This document shows, one piece after another, positions 12,145-26,700 of a stretch of DNA of 64,000 nucleotides (position 1 is its first letter; each line of letters starts with the position of its first letter). The notes beneath the pieces were generated by a model that had not been told where the DNA came from, ran no database searches, and saw only the letters and a list, made by a program, of their open reading frames with translations. The stretch covers positions 434,001 through 498,000 of the forward strand of contig CAXKVF010000079.1 in the NCBI GenBank assembly GCA_964057225.1. Reading direction: 5' to 3'. A program made the translations under genes and the position numbers. This stretch comes from Auanema rhodensis (taxonomy: Eukaryota > Nematoda > Chromadorea > Rhabditida > Rhabditidae).

Positions 12145-13024
12145 ATAAAGAGATGCGGTTTTCAAAATTAGATTCCCCATGTCCATATTAGTCTAAAAAC
12201 AAATTTTTATTGATATTGGTTCATGGTAACCATGACTTTGAAATTTACGTGAACTTTAATTTATGCTAATTAAATGTACACGTGATGTGCTCTTGGTATG
12301 TAACTCGCTTCACGTGAAAGATAAAGAGATGCAGTTTTCAAAATTAGATTCCCCATGTCCATATTAGTCTAAAAACAAATTTTTATTGATATTGGTGCAT
12401 GGTAACCATGACTTTGAAATTTACGTGAACTTTAATTTATGCTAATTAAATGTACACGTGATGTGCACTTGGTATGTAACTCGCTTCACGTGAAAGATAA
12501 AGAGATGCGGTTTTCAAAATTAGATTCCCCATGTCCATATTAGTCTAAAAACAAATTTTTATTGATATTGGTTCATGGTAACCATGACTTTGAAATTTAC
12601 GTGAACTTTAATTTATGCTAATTAAATGTACACGTGATGTGCACTTGGTATGTAACTCGCTTCACGTGAAAGATAAAGAGATGCGGTTTTCAAAATTAGA
12701 TTCCCCATGTCCATATTAGTCTAAAAACAAATTTTTATTGATATTGGTTCATGGTAACCATGACTTTGAAATTTACGTGAACTTTAATTTATGCTAATTA
12801 AATGTACACGTGATGTGCTCTTGGTATGTTACTCGCTTCACGTGAAAGATAAAGAGATGCAGTTTTCAAAATTAGATTCCCCATGTCCATATTAGTCTAA
12901 AAACAAATTTTTATTGATATTGGTGCATGGTAACCATGACTTTGAAATTTACGTGAACTTTAATTTATGCTAATTAAATGTACACGTGATGTGCACTTGG
13001 TATGTAACTCGCTTCACGTGAAAG
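12145..13024. repeat. Trimer duplication with m147T/m13A pair
   Basis: The order m147T T-type, m13A G-type, T-type occupies 12,145-12,672. The m147T and m13A pair is repeated at 12,673-13,024, so marks are 528 bp (3 monomers) apart. The second m147T copy has a private m158T. The same m147T-to-m13A pair recurs at 16,193-16,544, 16,721-17,072 and 17,425-17,776. Because m147T and m13A lie in different conventional monomers but only 42 bp apart, they travel as one linked segment. Confidence 0.8.
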
Positions 13025-13728
13025 ATAAAGAGATGCGGTTTTCAAAATTAGATTCCCCATGTCCATATTAGTCTAAAAACAAATTTTTATTGTTATTGGT
13101 TCATGGTAACCATGACTTTGAAATTTACGTGAACTTTAATTTATGCTAATTAAATGTACACGTGATGTGCACTTGGTATGTAACTCGCTTCACGTGAAAG
13201 ATAAAGAGATGCGGTTTTCAAAATTAGATTCCCCATGTCCATATTAGTCTAAAAACAAATTTTTATTGATATTGGTTCATGGTAACCATGACTTTGAAAT
13301 TTACGTGAACTTTAATTTATGCTAATTAAATGTACACGTGATGTGCACTTGGTATGTAACTCGCTTCACGTGAAAGATAAAGAGATGCGGTTTTCAAAAT
13401 TAGATTCCCCATGTCCATATTAGTCTAAAAACAAATTTTTATTGATATTGGTTCATGGTAACCATGATTTTGAAATTTACGTGAACTTTAATTTATGCTA
13501 ATTAAATGTACACGTGATGTGCACTTGGTATGTAACTCGCTTCACGTGAAAGATAAAGAGATGCGGTTTTCACAATTAGATTCCCCATGTCCATATTAGT
13601 CTAAAAACAAATTTTTATTGATATTGGTGCATGGTAACCATGACTTTGAAATTTACGTGAACTTTAATTTATGCTAATTAAATGTACACGTGATGTGCAC
13701 TTGGTATGTAACTCGCTTCACGTGAAAG

Positions 13729-15136
13729 ATAAAGAGATGCGGTTTTCAAAATTAGATTCCCCATGTTCATATTAGTCTAAAAACAAATTTTTATTGATAT
13801 TGGTTCATGGTAACCATGATTTTGAAATTTACGTGAACTTTAATTTATGCTAATTAAATGTACACGTGATGTGCACTTGGTATGTAACTCGCTTCACGTG
13901 AAAGATAAAGAGATGCGGTTTTCAAAATTAGATTCCCCATGTCCATATTAGTCTAAAAACAAATTTTTATTGATATTGGTGCATGGTAACCATGACTTTG
14001 AAATTTACGTGAACTTTAATTTATGCTAATTAAATGTACACGTGATGTGCACTTGGTATGTAACTCGCTTCACGTGAAAGATAAAGAGATGCGGTTTTCA
14101 AAATTAGATTCCCCATGTCCATATTAGTCTAAAAACAAATTTTTATTGATATTGGTGCATGGTAACCATGACTTTGAAATTTACGTGAACTTTAATTTAT
14201 GCTAATTAAATGTACACGTGATGTGCACTTGGTATGTAACTCGCTTCACGTGAAAGATAAAGAGATGCGGTTTTCAAAATTAGATTCCCCATGTCCATAT
14301 TAGTCTAAAAACAAATTTTTATTGATATTGGTGCATGGTAACCATGACTTTGAAATTTACGTGAACTTTAATTTATGCTAATTAAATGTACACGTGATGT
14401 GCACTTGGTATGTAACTCGCTTCACGTGAAAGATAAAGAGATGCGGTTTTCAAAATTAGATTCCCCATGTTCATATTAGTCTAAAAACAAATTTTTATTG
14501 ATATTGGTTCATGGTAACCATGATTTTGAAATTTACGTGAACTTTAATTTATGCTAATTAAATGTACACGTGATGTGCACTTGGTATGTAACTCGCTTCA
14601 CGTGAAAGATAAAGAGATGCGGTTTTCAAAATTAGATTCCCCATGTCCATATTAGTCTAAAAACAAATTTTTATTGATATTGGTGCATGGTAACCATGAC
14701 TTTGAAATTTACGTGAACTTTAATTTATGCTAATTAAATGTACACGTGATGTGCACTTGGTATGTAACTCGCTTCACGTGAAAGATAAAGAGATGCGGTT
14801 TTCAAAATTAGATTCCCCATGTCCATATTAGTCTAAAAACAAATTTTTATTGATATTGGTGCATGGTAACCATGACTTTGAAATTTACGTGAACTTTAAT
14901 TTATGCTAATTAAATGTACACGTGATGTGCACTTGGTATGTAACTCGCTTCACGTGAAAGATAAAGAGATGCGGTTTTCAAAATTAGATTCCCCATGTCC
15001 ATATTAGTCTAAAAACAAATTTTTATTGATATTGGTGCATGGTAACCATGACTTTGAAATTTACGTGAACTTTAATTTATGCTAATTAAATGTACACGTG
15101 ATGTGCACTTGGTATGTAACTCGCTTCACGTGAAAG
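13729..15136. repeat. Tandem 4-mer duplication (2 x 704 bp)
   Basis: Copy 1 (13,729-14,432) and copy 2 (14,433-15,136) each consist of one m39T/m92T T-type followed by three plain G-type monomers. The m39T marks at 13,767 and 14,471 are 704 bp apart. I see no difference between the two copies by eye, so the duplication looks recent. Confidence 0.85.
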
Positions 15137-15312
15137 ATAAAGAGATGCGGTTTTCAAAATTAGATTCCCCATGTCCATATTAGTCTAAAAACAAATTTTT
15201 ATTGATATTGGTTCATGGTAACCATGACTTTGAAATTTACGTGAACTTTAATTTATGCTAATTAAATGTACACGTGATGTGCACTTGGTATGTAACTCGC
15301 TTCACGTGAAAG

Positions 15313-16016
15313 ATAAAGAGATGCGGTTTTCAAAATTAGATTCCCCATGTCCATATTAGTCTAAAAACAAATTTTTATTGATATTAATTCATGATAACCA
15401 TGATTTTGAAATTTACGTGAACTTTAATTTATGCTAATTAAATGTACACGTGATGTGCACTTGGTATGTAACTCGCTTCACGTGAAAGATAAAGAGATGC
15501 GGTTTTCAAAATTAGATTCCTCATGTCCATATTAGTCTAAAAACAAATTTTTATTGATATTGGTTCATGGTAACCATGACTTTGAAATTTACGTGAACTT
15601 TAATTTATGCTAATTAAATGTACACGTGATGTGCACTTGGTATGTAACTCGCTTCACGTGAAAGATAAAGAGATGCGGTTTTCAAAATTAGATTCCCCAT
15701 GTCCATATTAGTCTAAAAACAAATTTTTATTGATATTAATTCATGATAACCATGATTTTGAAATTTACGTGAACTTTAATTTATGCTAATTAAATGTACA
15801 CGTGATGTGCACTTGGTATGTAACTCGCTTCACGTGAAAGATAAAGAGATGCGGTTTTCAAAATTAGATTCCTCATGTCCATATTAGTCTAAAAACAAAT
15901 TTTTATTGATATTGGTTCATGGTAACCATGACTTTGAAATTTACGTGAACTTTAATTTATGCTAATTAAATGTACACGTGATGTGCACTTGGTATGTAAC
16001 TCGCTTCACGTGAAAG
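15313..16016. repeat. Tandem dimer duplication of A-type plus m33T T-type (2 x 352 bp)
   Basis: An A-type monomer followed by an m33T T-type monomer occurs at 15,313-15,664 and again at 15,665-16,016. The same pair appears at 16,897-17,248, where the A-type copy also carries m13A, a mark otherwise found on G-type monomers. That copy looks like a recombinant with a crossover between m13 and m74. Confidence 0.82.
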
Positions 16017-19000
16017 ATAAAGAGATGCGGTTTTCAAAATTAGATTCCCCATGTCCATATTAGTCTAAAAACAAATTTTTATTGATATTGGTTCATGGTA
16101 ACCATGACTTTGAAATTTACGTGAACTTTAATTTATGCTAATTAAATGTACACGTGATGTGCACTTGGTATGTAACTCGCTTCACGTGAAAGATAAAGAG
16201 ATGCGGTTTTCAAAATTAGATTCCCCATGTCCATATTAGTCTAAAAACAAATTTTTATTGATATTGGTTCATGGTAACCATGACTTTGAAATTTACGTGA
16301 ACTTTAATTTATGCTAATTAAATGTACACGTGATGTGCTCTTGGTATGTAACTCGCTTCACGTGAAAGATAAAGAGATGCAGTTTTCAAAATTAGATTCC
16401 CCATGTCCATATTAGTCTAAAAACAAATTTTTATTGATATTGGTGCATGGTAACCATGACTTTGAAATTTACGTGAACTTTAATTTATGCTAATTAAATG
16501 TACACGTGATGTGCACTTGGTATGTAACTCGCTTCACGTGAAAGATAAAGAGATGCGGTTTTCAAAATTAGATTCCCCATGTTCATATTAGTCTAAAAAC
16601 AAATTTTTATTGATATTGGTTCATGGTAACCATGATTTTGAAATTTACGTGAACTTTAATTTATGCTAATTAAATGTACACGTGATGTGCACTTGGTATG
16701 TAACTCGCTTCACGTGAAAGATAAAGAGATGCGGTTTTCAAAATTAGATTCCCCATGTCCATATTAGTCTAAAAACAAATTTTTATTGATATTGGTTCAT
16801 GGTAACCATGACTTTGAAATTTACGTGAACTTTAATTTATGCTAATTAAATGTACACGTGATGTGCTCTTGGTATGTAACTCGCTTCACGTGAAAGATAA
16901 AGAGATGCAGTTTTCAAAATTAGATTCCCCATGTCCATATTAGTCTAAAAACAAATTTTTATTGATATTAATTCATGATAACCATGATTTTGAAATTTAC
17001 GTGAACTTTAATTTATGCTAATTAAATGTACACGTGATGTGCACTTGGTATGTAACTCGCTTCACGTGAAAGATAAAGAGATGCGGTTTTCAAAATTAGA
17101 TTCCTCATGTCCATATTAGTCTAAAAACAAATTTTTATTGATATTGGTTCATGGTAACCATGACTTTGAAATTTACGTGAACTTTAATTTATGCTAATTA
17201 AATGTACACGTGATGTGCACTTGGTATGTAACTCGCTTCACGTGAAAGATAAAGAGATGCGGTTTTCAAAATTAGATTCCCCATGTCCATATTAGTCTAA
17301 AAACAAATTTTTATTGATATTGGTTCATGGTAACCATGACTTTGAAATTTACGTGAACTTTAATTTATGCTAATTAAATGTACACGTGATGTGCACTTGG
17401 TATGTAACTCGCTTCACGTGAAAGATAAAGAGATGCGGTTTTCAAAATTAGATTCCCCATGTCCATATTAGTCTAAAAACAAATTTTTATTGATATTGGT
17501 TCATGGTAACCATGACTTTGAAATTTACGTGAACTTTAATTTATGCTAATTAAATGTACACGTGATGTGCTCTTGGTATGTAACTCGCTTCACGTGAAAG
17601 ATAAAGAGATGCAGTTTTCAAAATTAGATTCCCCATGTCCATATTAGTCTAAAAACAAATTTTTATTGATATTGGTGCATGGTAACCATGACTTTGAAAT
17701 TTACGTGAACTTTAATTTATGCTAATTAAATGTACACGTGATGTGCACTTGGTATGTAACTCGCTTCACGTGAAAGATAAAGAGATGCGGTTTTCAAAAT
17801 TAGATTCCCCATGTCCATATTAGTCTAAAAACAAATTTTTATTGATATTGGTTCATGGTAACCATGACTTTGAAATTTACGTGAACTTTAATTTATGCTA
17901 ATTAAATGTACACGTGATGTGCACTTGGTATGTAACTCGCTTCACGTGAAAGATAAAGAGATGCGGTTTTCAAAATTAGATTCCCCATGTCCATATTAGT
18001 CTAAAAACAAATTTTTATTGATATTGGTTCATGGTAACCATGATTTTGAAATTTACGTGAACTTTAATTTATGCTAATTAAATGTACACGTGATGTGCAC
18101 TTGGTATGTAACTCGCTTCACGTGAAAGATAAAGAGATGCGGTTTTCAAAATTAGATTCCCCATGTCCATATTAGTCTAAAAACAAATTTTTATTGATAT
18201 TGGTTCATGGTAACCATGATTTTGAAATTTACGTGAACTTTAATTTATGCTAATTAAATGTACACGTGATGTGCACTTGGTATGTAACTCGCTTCACGTG
18301 AAAGATAAAGAGATGCGGTTTTCAAAATTAGATTCCCCATGTCCATATTAGTCTAAAAACAAATTTTTATTGATATTGGTGCATGGTAACCATGACTTTG
18401 AAATTTACGTGAACTTTAATTTATGCTAATTAAATGTACACGTGATGTGCACTTGGTATGTAACTCGCTTCACGTGAAAGATAAAGAGATGCGGTTTTCA
18501 AAATTAGATTCCCCATGTTCATATTAGTCTAAAAACAAATTTTTATTGATATTGGTTCATGGTAACCATGATTTTGAAATTTACGTGAACTTTAATTTAT
18601 GCTAATTAAATGTACACGTGATGTGCACTTGGTATGTAACTCGCTTCACGTGAAAGATAAAGAGATGCGGTTTTCAAAATTAGATTCCCCATGTCCATAT
18701 TAGTCTAAAAACAAATTTTTATTGATATTGGTGCATGGTAACCATGACTTTGAAATTTACGTGAACTTTAATTTATGCTAATTAAATGTACACGTGATGT
18801 GCACTTGGTATGTAACTCGCTTCACGTGAAAGATAAAGAGATGCGGTTTTCAAAATTAGATTCCCCATGTCCATATTAGTCTAAAAACAAATTTTTATTG
18901 ATATTGGTGCATGGTAACCATGACTTTGAAATTTACGTTAACTTTAATTTATGCTAATTAAATGTACACGTGATGTGCACTTGGTATGTAACTCGCTTCA

Positions 19001-22000
19001 CGTGAAAGATAAAGAGATGCGGTTTTCAAAATTAGATTCCCCATGTCCATATTAGTCTAAAAACAAATTTTTATTGATATTGGTTCATGGTAACCATGAC
19101 TTTGAAATTTACGTGAACTTTAATTTATGCTAATTAAATGTACACGTGATGTGCACTTGGTATGTAACTCGCTTCACGTGAAAGATAAAGAGATGCGGTT
19201 TTCAAAATTAGATTCCCCATGTCCATATTAGTCTAAAAACAAATTTTTATTGATATTGGTTCATGGTAACCATGATTTTGAAATTTACGTGAACTTTAAT
19301 TTATGCTAATTAAATGTACACGTGATGTGCACTTGGTATGTAACTCGCTTCACGTGAAAGATAAAGAGATGCGGTTTTCAAAATTAGATTCCCCATGTCC
19401 ATATTAGTCTAAAAACAAATTTTTATTGATATTGGTTCATGGTAACCATGATTTTGAAATTTACGTGAACTTTAATTTATGCTAATTAAATGTACACGTG
19501 ATGTGCACTTGGTATGTAACTCGCTTCACGTGAAAGATAAAGAGATGCGGTTTTCAAAATTAGATTCCCCATGTCCATATTAGTCTAAAAACAAATTTTT
19601 ATTGATATTGGTGCATGGTAACCATGACTTTGAAATTTACGTGAACTTTAATTTATGCTAATTAAATGTACACGTGATGTGCACTTGGTATGTAACTCGC
19701 TTCACGTGAAAGATAAAGAGATGCGGTTTTCAAAATTAGATTCCCCATGTCCATATTAGTCTAAAAACAAATTTTTATTGATATTGGTGCATGGTAACCA
19801 TGACTTTGAAATTTACGTGAACTTTAATTTATGCTAATTAAATGTACACGTGATGTGCACTTGGTATGTAACTCGCTTCACGTGAAAGATAAAGAGATGC
19901 GGTTTTCAAAATTAGATTCCCCATGTCCATATTAGTCTAAAAACAAATTTTTATTGATATTGGTGCATGGTAACCATGACTTTGAAATTTACGTGAACTT
20001 TAATTTATGCTAATTAAATGTACACGTGATGTGCACTTGGTATGTAACTCGCTTCACGTGAAAGAGAAAGAGATGCGGTTTTCAAAATTAGATTCCCCAT
20101 GTCCATATTAGTCTAAAAACAAATTTTTATTGATATTGGTTCATGGTAACCATGACTTTGAAATTTACGTGAACTTTAATTTATGCTAATTAAATGTACA
20201 CGTGATGTGCACTTGGTATGTAACTCGCTTCACGTGAAAGATAAAGAGATGCGGTTTTCAAAATTAGATTCCCCATGTCCATATTAGTCTAAAAACAAAT
20301 TTTTATTGATATTGGTTCATGGTAACCATGACTTTGAAATTTACGTGAACTTTAATTTATGCTAATTAAATGTACACGTGATGTGCACTTGGTATGTAAC
20401 TCGCTTCACGTGAAAGATAAAGAGATGCGGTTTTCAAAATTAGATTCCCCATGTCCATATTAGTCTAAAAACAAATTTTTATTGATATTGGTTCATGGTA
20501 ACCATGACTTTGAAATTTACGTGAACTTTAATTTATGCTAATTAAATATACACGTGATGTGCACTTGGTATGTAACTCGCTTCACGTGAAAGATAAAGAG
20601 ATGCGGTTTTCAAAATTAGATTCCCCATGTCCATATTAGTCTAAAAACAAATTTTTATTGATATTGGTTCATGGTAACCATGATTTTGAAATTTACGTGA
20701 ACTTTAATTTATGCTAATTAAATGTACACGTGATGTGCACTTGGTATGTAACTCGCTTCACGTGAAAGATAAAGAGATGCGGTTTTCAAAATTAGATTCC
20801 CCATGTCCATATTAGTCTAAAAACAAATTTTTATTGATATTGGTTCATGGTAACCATGATTTTGAAATTTACGTGAACTTTAATTTATGCTAATTAAATG
20901 TACACGTGATGTGCACTTGGTATGTAACTCGCTTCACGTGAAAGATAAAGAGATACGGTTTTCAAAATTAGATTCCCCATGTCCATATTAGTCTAAAAAC
21001 AAATTTTTATTGATATTGGTTCATGGTAACCATGATTTTGAAGCTTACGTGAACTTTAATTTATGCTAATTAAATGTACACGTGATGTGCACTTGGTATG
21101 TAACTCGCTTCACGTGAAAGATAAAGAGATGCGGTTTTCAAAATTAGATTCCCCATGTCCATATTAGTCTAAAAACAAATTTTTATTGATATTGGTGCAT
21201 GGTAACCATGACTTTGAAATTTACGTGAACTTTAATTTATGCTAATTAAATGTACACGTGATGTGCACTTGGTATGTAACTCGCTTCACGTGAAAGATAA
21301 AGAGATGCGGTTTTCAAAATTAGATTCCCCATGTTCATATTAGTCTAAAAACAAATTTTTATTGATATTGGTTCATGGTAACCATGACTTTGAAATTTAC
21401 GTGAACTTTAATTTATGCTAATTAAATGTACACGTGATGTGCACTTGGTATGTAACTCGCTTCACGTGAAAGATAAAGAGATGCGGTTTTCAAAATTAGA
21501 TTCCCCATGTCCATATTAGTCTAAAAACAAATTTTTATTGATATTGGTTCATGGTAACCATGATTTTGAAATTTACGTGAACTTTAATTTATGCTAATTA
21601 AATGTACACGTGATGTGCACTTGGTATGTAACTCGCTTCACGTGAAAGATAAAGAGATGCGGTTTTCAAAATTAGATTCCCCATGTCCATATTAGTCTAA
21701 AAACAAATTTTTATTGATATTGGTGCATGGTAACCATGACTTTGAAATTTACGTGAACTTTAATTTATGCTAATTAAATGTACACGTGATGTGCACTTGG
21801 TATGTAACTCGCTTCACGTGAAAGATAAAGAGATGCGGTTTTCAAAATTAGATTCCCCATGTCCATATTAGTCTAAAAACAAATTTTTATTGATATTGGT
21901 GCATGGTAACCATGACTTTGAAATTTACGTGAACTTTAACTTATGCTAATTAAATGTACACGTGATGTGCACTTGGTATGTAACTCGCTTCACGTGAAAG

Positions 22001-23760
22001 ATAAAGAGATGCGGTTTTCAAAATTAGATTCCCCATGTCCATATTAGTCTAAAAACAAATTTTTATTGATATTGGTGCATGGTAACCATGACTTTGAAAT
22101 TTACGTGAACTTTAATTTATGCTAATTAAATGTACACGTTATGTGCACTTGGTATGTAACTCGCTTCACGTGAAAGATAAAGAGATGCGGTTTTCAAAAT
22201 TAGATTCCCCATGTCCATATTAGTCTAAAAACAAATTTTTATTGATATTGGTTCATGGTAACCATGACTTTGAAATTTACGTGAACTTTAATTTATGCTA
22301 ATTAAATGTACACGTGATGTGCACTTGGTATGTAACTTGCTTCACGTGAAAGATAAAGAGATGCGGTTTTCAAAATTAGATTCCCCATGTCCATATTAGT
22401 CTAAAAACAAATTTTTATTGATATTGGTGCATGGTAACCATGACTTTGAAATTTACGTGAACTTTAATTTATGCTAATTAAATGTACACGTGATGTGCAC
22501 TTGGTATGTAACTCGCTTCACGTGAAAGATAAAGAGATGCGGTTTTCAAAATTAGATTCCCCATGTCCATATTAGTCTAAAAACAAATTTTTATTGATAT
22601 TGGTTCATGGTAACCATGACTTTGAAATTTACGTGAACTTTAATTTATGCTAATTAAATGTACACGTGATGTGCACTTGGTATGTAACTTGCTTCACGTG
22701 AAAGATAAAGAGATGCGGTTTTCAAAATTAGATTCCCCATGTCCATATTAGTCTAAAAACAAATTTTTATTGATATTGGTGCATGGTAACCATGACTTTG
22801 AAATTTACGTGAACTTTAATTTATGCTAATTAAATGTACACGTTATGTGCACTTGGTATGTAACTCGCTTCACGTGAAAGATAAAGAGATGCGGTTTTCA
22901 AAATTAGATTCCCCATGTCCATATTAGTCTAAAAACAAATTTTTATTGATATTGGTGCATGGTAACCATGACTTTGAAATTTACGTGAACTTTAATTTAT
23001 GCTAATTAAATGTACACGTGATGTGCACTTGGTATGTAACTCGCTTCACGTGAAAGATAAAGAGATGCGGTTTTCAAAATTAGATTCCCCATGTCCATAT
23101 TAGTCTAAAAACAAATTTTTATTGATATTGGTGCATGGTAACCATGACTTTGAAATTTACGTGAACTTTAATTTATGCTAATTAAATGTACACGTGATGT
23201 GCACTTGGTATGTAACTCGCTTCACGTGAAAGATAAAGAGATGCGGTTTTCAAAATTAGATTCCCCATGTCCATATTAGTCTAAAAACAAATTTTTATTG
23301 ATATTGGTTCATGGTAACCATGACTTTGAAATTTACGTGAACTTTAATTTATGCTAATTAAATGTACACGTGATGTGCACTTGGTATGTAACTTGCTTCA
23401 CGTGAAAGATAAAGAGATGCGGTTTTCAAAATTAGATTCCCCATGTCCATATTAGTCTAAAAACAAATTTTTATTGATATTGGTGCATGGTAACCATGAC
23501 TTTGAAATTTACGTGAACTTTAATTTATGCTAATTAAATGTACACGTGATGTGCACTTGGTATGTAACTCGCTTCACGTGAAAGATAAAGAGATGCGGTT
23601 TTCAAAATTAGATTCCCCATGTCCATATTAGTCTAAAAACAAATTTTTATTGATATTGGTGCATGGTAACCATGACTTTGAAATTTACGTGAACTTTAAT
23701 TTATGCTAATTAAATGTACACGTGATGTGCACTTGGTATGTAACTTGCTTCACGTGAAAG

Positions 23761-26700
23761 ATAAAGAGATGCGGTTTTCAAAATTAGATTCCCCATGTCC
23801 ATATTAGTCTAAAAACAAATTTTTATTGATATTGGTGCATGGTAACCATGACTTTGAAATTTACGTGAACTTTAATTTATGCTAATTAAATGTACACGTT
23901 ATGTGCACTTGGTATGTAACTCGCTTCACGTGAAAGATAAAGAGATGCGGTTTTCAAAATTAGATTCCCCATGTCCATATTAGTCTAAAAACAAATTTTT
24001 ATTGATATTGGTGCATGGTAACCATGACTTTGAAATTTACGTGAACTTTAATTTATGCTAATTAAATGTACACGTGATGTGCACTTGGTATGTAACTCGC
24101 TTCACGTGAAAGATAAAGAGATGCGGTTTTCAAAATTAGATTCCCCATGTCCATATTAGTCTAAAAACAAATTTTTATTGATATTGGTGCATGGTAACCA
24201 TGACTTTGAAATTTACGTGAACTTTAATTTATGCTAATTAAATGTACACGTGATGTGCACTTGGTATGTAACTCGCTTCACGTGAAAGATAAAGAGATGC
24301 GGTTTTCAAAATTAGATTCCCCATGTCCATATTAGTCTAAAAACAAATTTTTATTGATATTGGTTCATGGTAACCATGACTTTGAAATTTACGTGAACTT
24401 TAATTTATGCTAATTAAATGTACACGTGATGTGCACTTGGTATGTAACTTGCTTCACGTGAAAGATAAAGAGATGCGGTTTTCAAAATTAGATTCCCCAT
24501 GTCCATATTAGTCTAAAAACAAATTTTTATTGATATTGGTGCATGGTAACCATGACTTTGAAATTTACGTGAACTTTAATTTATGCTAATTAAATGTACA
24601 CGTGATGTGCACTTGGTATGTAACTCGCTTCACGTGAAAGATAAAGAGATGCGGTTTTCAAAATTAGATTCCCCATGTCCATATTAGTCTAAAAACAAAT
24701 TTTTATTGATATTGGTGCATGGTAACCATGACTTTGAAATTTACGTGAACTTTAATTTATGCTAATTAAATGTACACGTGATGTGCACTTGGTATGTAAC
24801 TCGCTTCACGTGAAAGATAAAGAGATGCGGTTTTCAAAATTAGATTCCCCATGTCCATATTAGTCTAAAAACAAATTTTTATTGATATTGGTGCATGGTA
24901 ACCATGACTTTGAAATTTACGTGAACTTTAATTTATGCTAATTAAATGTACACGTGATGTGCACTTGGTATGTAACTCGCTTCACGTGAAAGATAAAGAG
25001 ATGCGGTTTTCAAAATTAGATTCCCCATGTCCATATTAGTCTAAAAACAAATTTTTATTGATATTGGTTCATGGTAACCATGACTTTGAAATTTACGTGA
25101 ACTTTAACTTATGCTAATTAAATGTACACGTGATGTGCACTTGGTATGTAACTCGCTTCACGTGAAAGATAAAGAGATGCGGTTTTCAAAATTAGATTCC
25201 CCATGTCCATATTAGTCTAAAAACAAATTTTTATTGATATTGGTGCATGGTAACCATGACTTTGAAATTTACGTGAACTTTAATTTATGCTAATTAAATG
25301 TACACGTGATGTGCACTTGGTATGTAACTCGCTTCACGTGAAAGATAAAGAGATGCGGTTTTCAAAATTAGGTTCCCCATGTCCATATTAGTCTAAAAAC
25401 AAATTTTTATTGATATTGGTGCATGGTAACCATGACTTTGAAATTTACGTGAACTTTAATTTATGCTAATTAAATGTACACGTGATGTGCACTTGGTATG
25501 TAACTCGCTTCACGTGAAAGATAAAGAGATGCGGTTTTCAAAATTAGATTCCCCATGTCCATATTAGTCTAAAAACAAATTTTTATTGATATTGGTGCAT
25601 GGTAACCATGACTTTGAAATTTACGTGAACTTTAATTTATGCTAATTAAATGTACACGTTATGTGCACTTGGTATGTAACTCGCTTCACGTGAAAGATAA
25701 AGAGATGCGGTTTTCAAAATTAGATTCCCCATGTCCATATTAGTCTAAAAACAAATTTTTATTGATATTGGTGCATGGTAACCATGACTTTGAAATTTAC
25801 GTGAACTTTAATTTATGCTAATTAAATGTACACGTGATGTGCACTTGGTATGTAACTCGCTTCACGTGAAAGATAAAGAGATGCGGTTTTCAAAATTAGA
25901 TTCCCCATGTCCATATTAGTCTAAAAACAAATTTTTATTGATATTGGTTCATGGTAACCATGACTTTGAAATTTACGTGAACTTTAATTTATGCTAATTA
26001 AATGTACACGTGATGTGCACTTGGTATGTAACTCGCTTCACGTGAAAGATAAAGAGATGCGGTTTTCAAAATTAGATTCCCCATGTCCATATTAGTCTAA
26101 AAACAAATTTTTATTGATATTGGTGCATGGTAACCATGACTTTGAAATTTACGTGAACTTTAATTTATGCTAATTAAATGTACACGTGATGTGCACTTGG
26201 TATGTAACTTGCTTCACGTGAAAGATAAAGAGATGCGGTTTTCAAAATTAGATTCCCCATGTCCATATTAGTCTAAAAACAAATTTTTATTGATATTGGT
26301 GCATGGTAACCATGACTTTGAAATTTACGTGAACTTTAATTTATGCTAATTAAATGTACACGTTATGTGCACTTGGTATGTAACTCGCTTCACGTGAAAG
26401 ATAAAGAGATGCGGTTTTCAAAATTAGATTCCCCATGTCCATATTAGTCTAAAAACAAATTTTTATTGATATTGGTGCATGGTAACCATGACTTTGAAAT
26501 TTACGTGAACTTTAATTTATGCTAATTAAATGTACACGTGATGTGCACTTGGTATGTAACTCGCTTCACGTGAAAGATAAAGAGATGCGGTTTTCAAAAT
26601 TAGATTCCCCATGTCCATATTAGTCTAAAAACAAATTTTTATTGATATTGGTGCATGGTAACCATGACTTTGAAATTTACGTGAACTTTAATTTATGCTA

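Larger units (their letters stand above)
9681..22000. repeat. Domain 2: 70 monomers, m92T and m147T/m13A classes
   Basis: Seventy full monomers without indels. The domain is marked by m92T (always on T-type), m69T (9,857, 10,385, 10,561, 13,025; not seen elsewhere), and A-type copies at 9,681, 15,313, 15,665 and 16,897, none of which has m125T. All five m147T monomers (12,145, 12,673, 16,193, 16,721, 17,425) are followed by an m13A monomer. Small duplications of 2, 3 and 4 monomers are frequent. A longer 7-monomer echo (T, m92T, m92T, G, ...) starts at 17,777 and again at 19,009. Confidence 0.8.
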
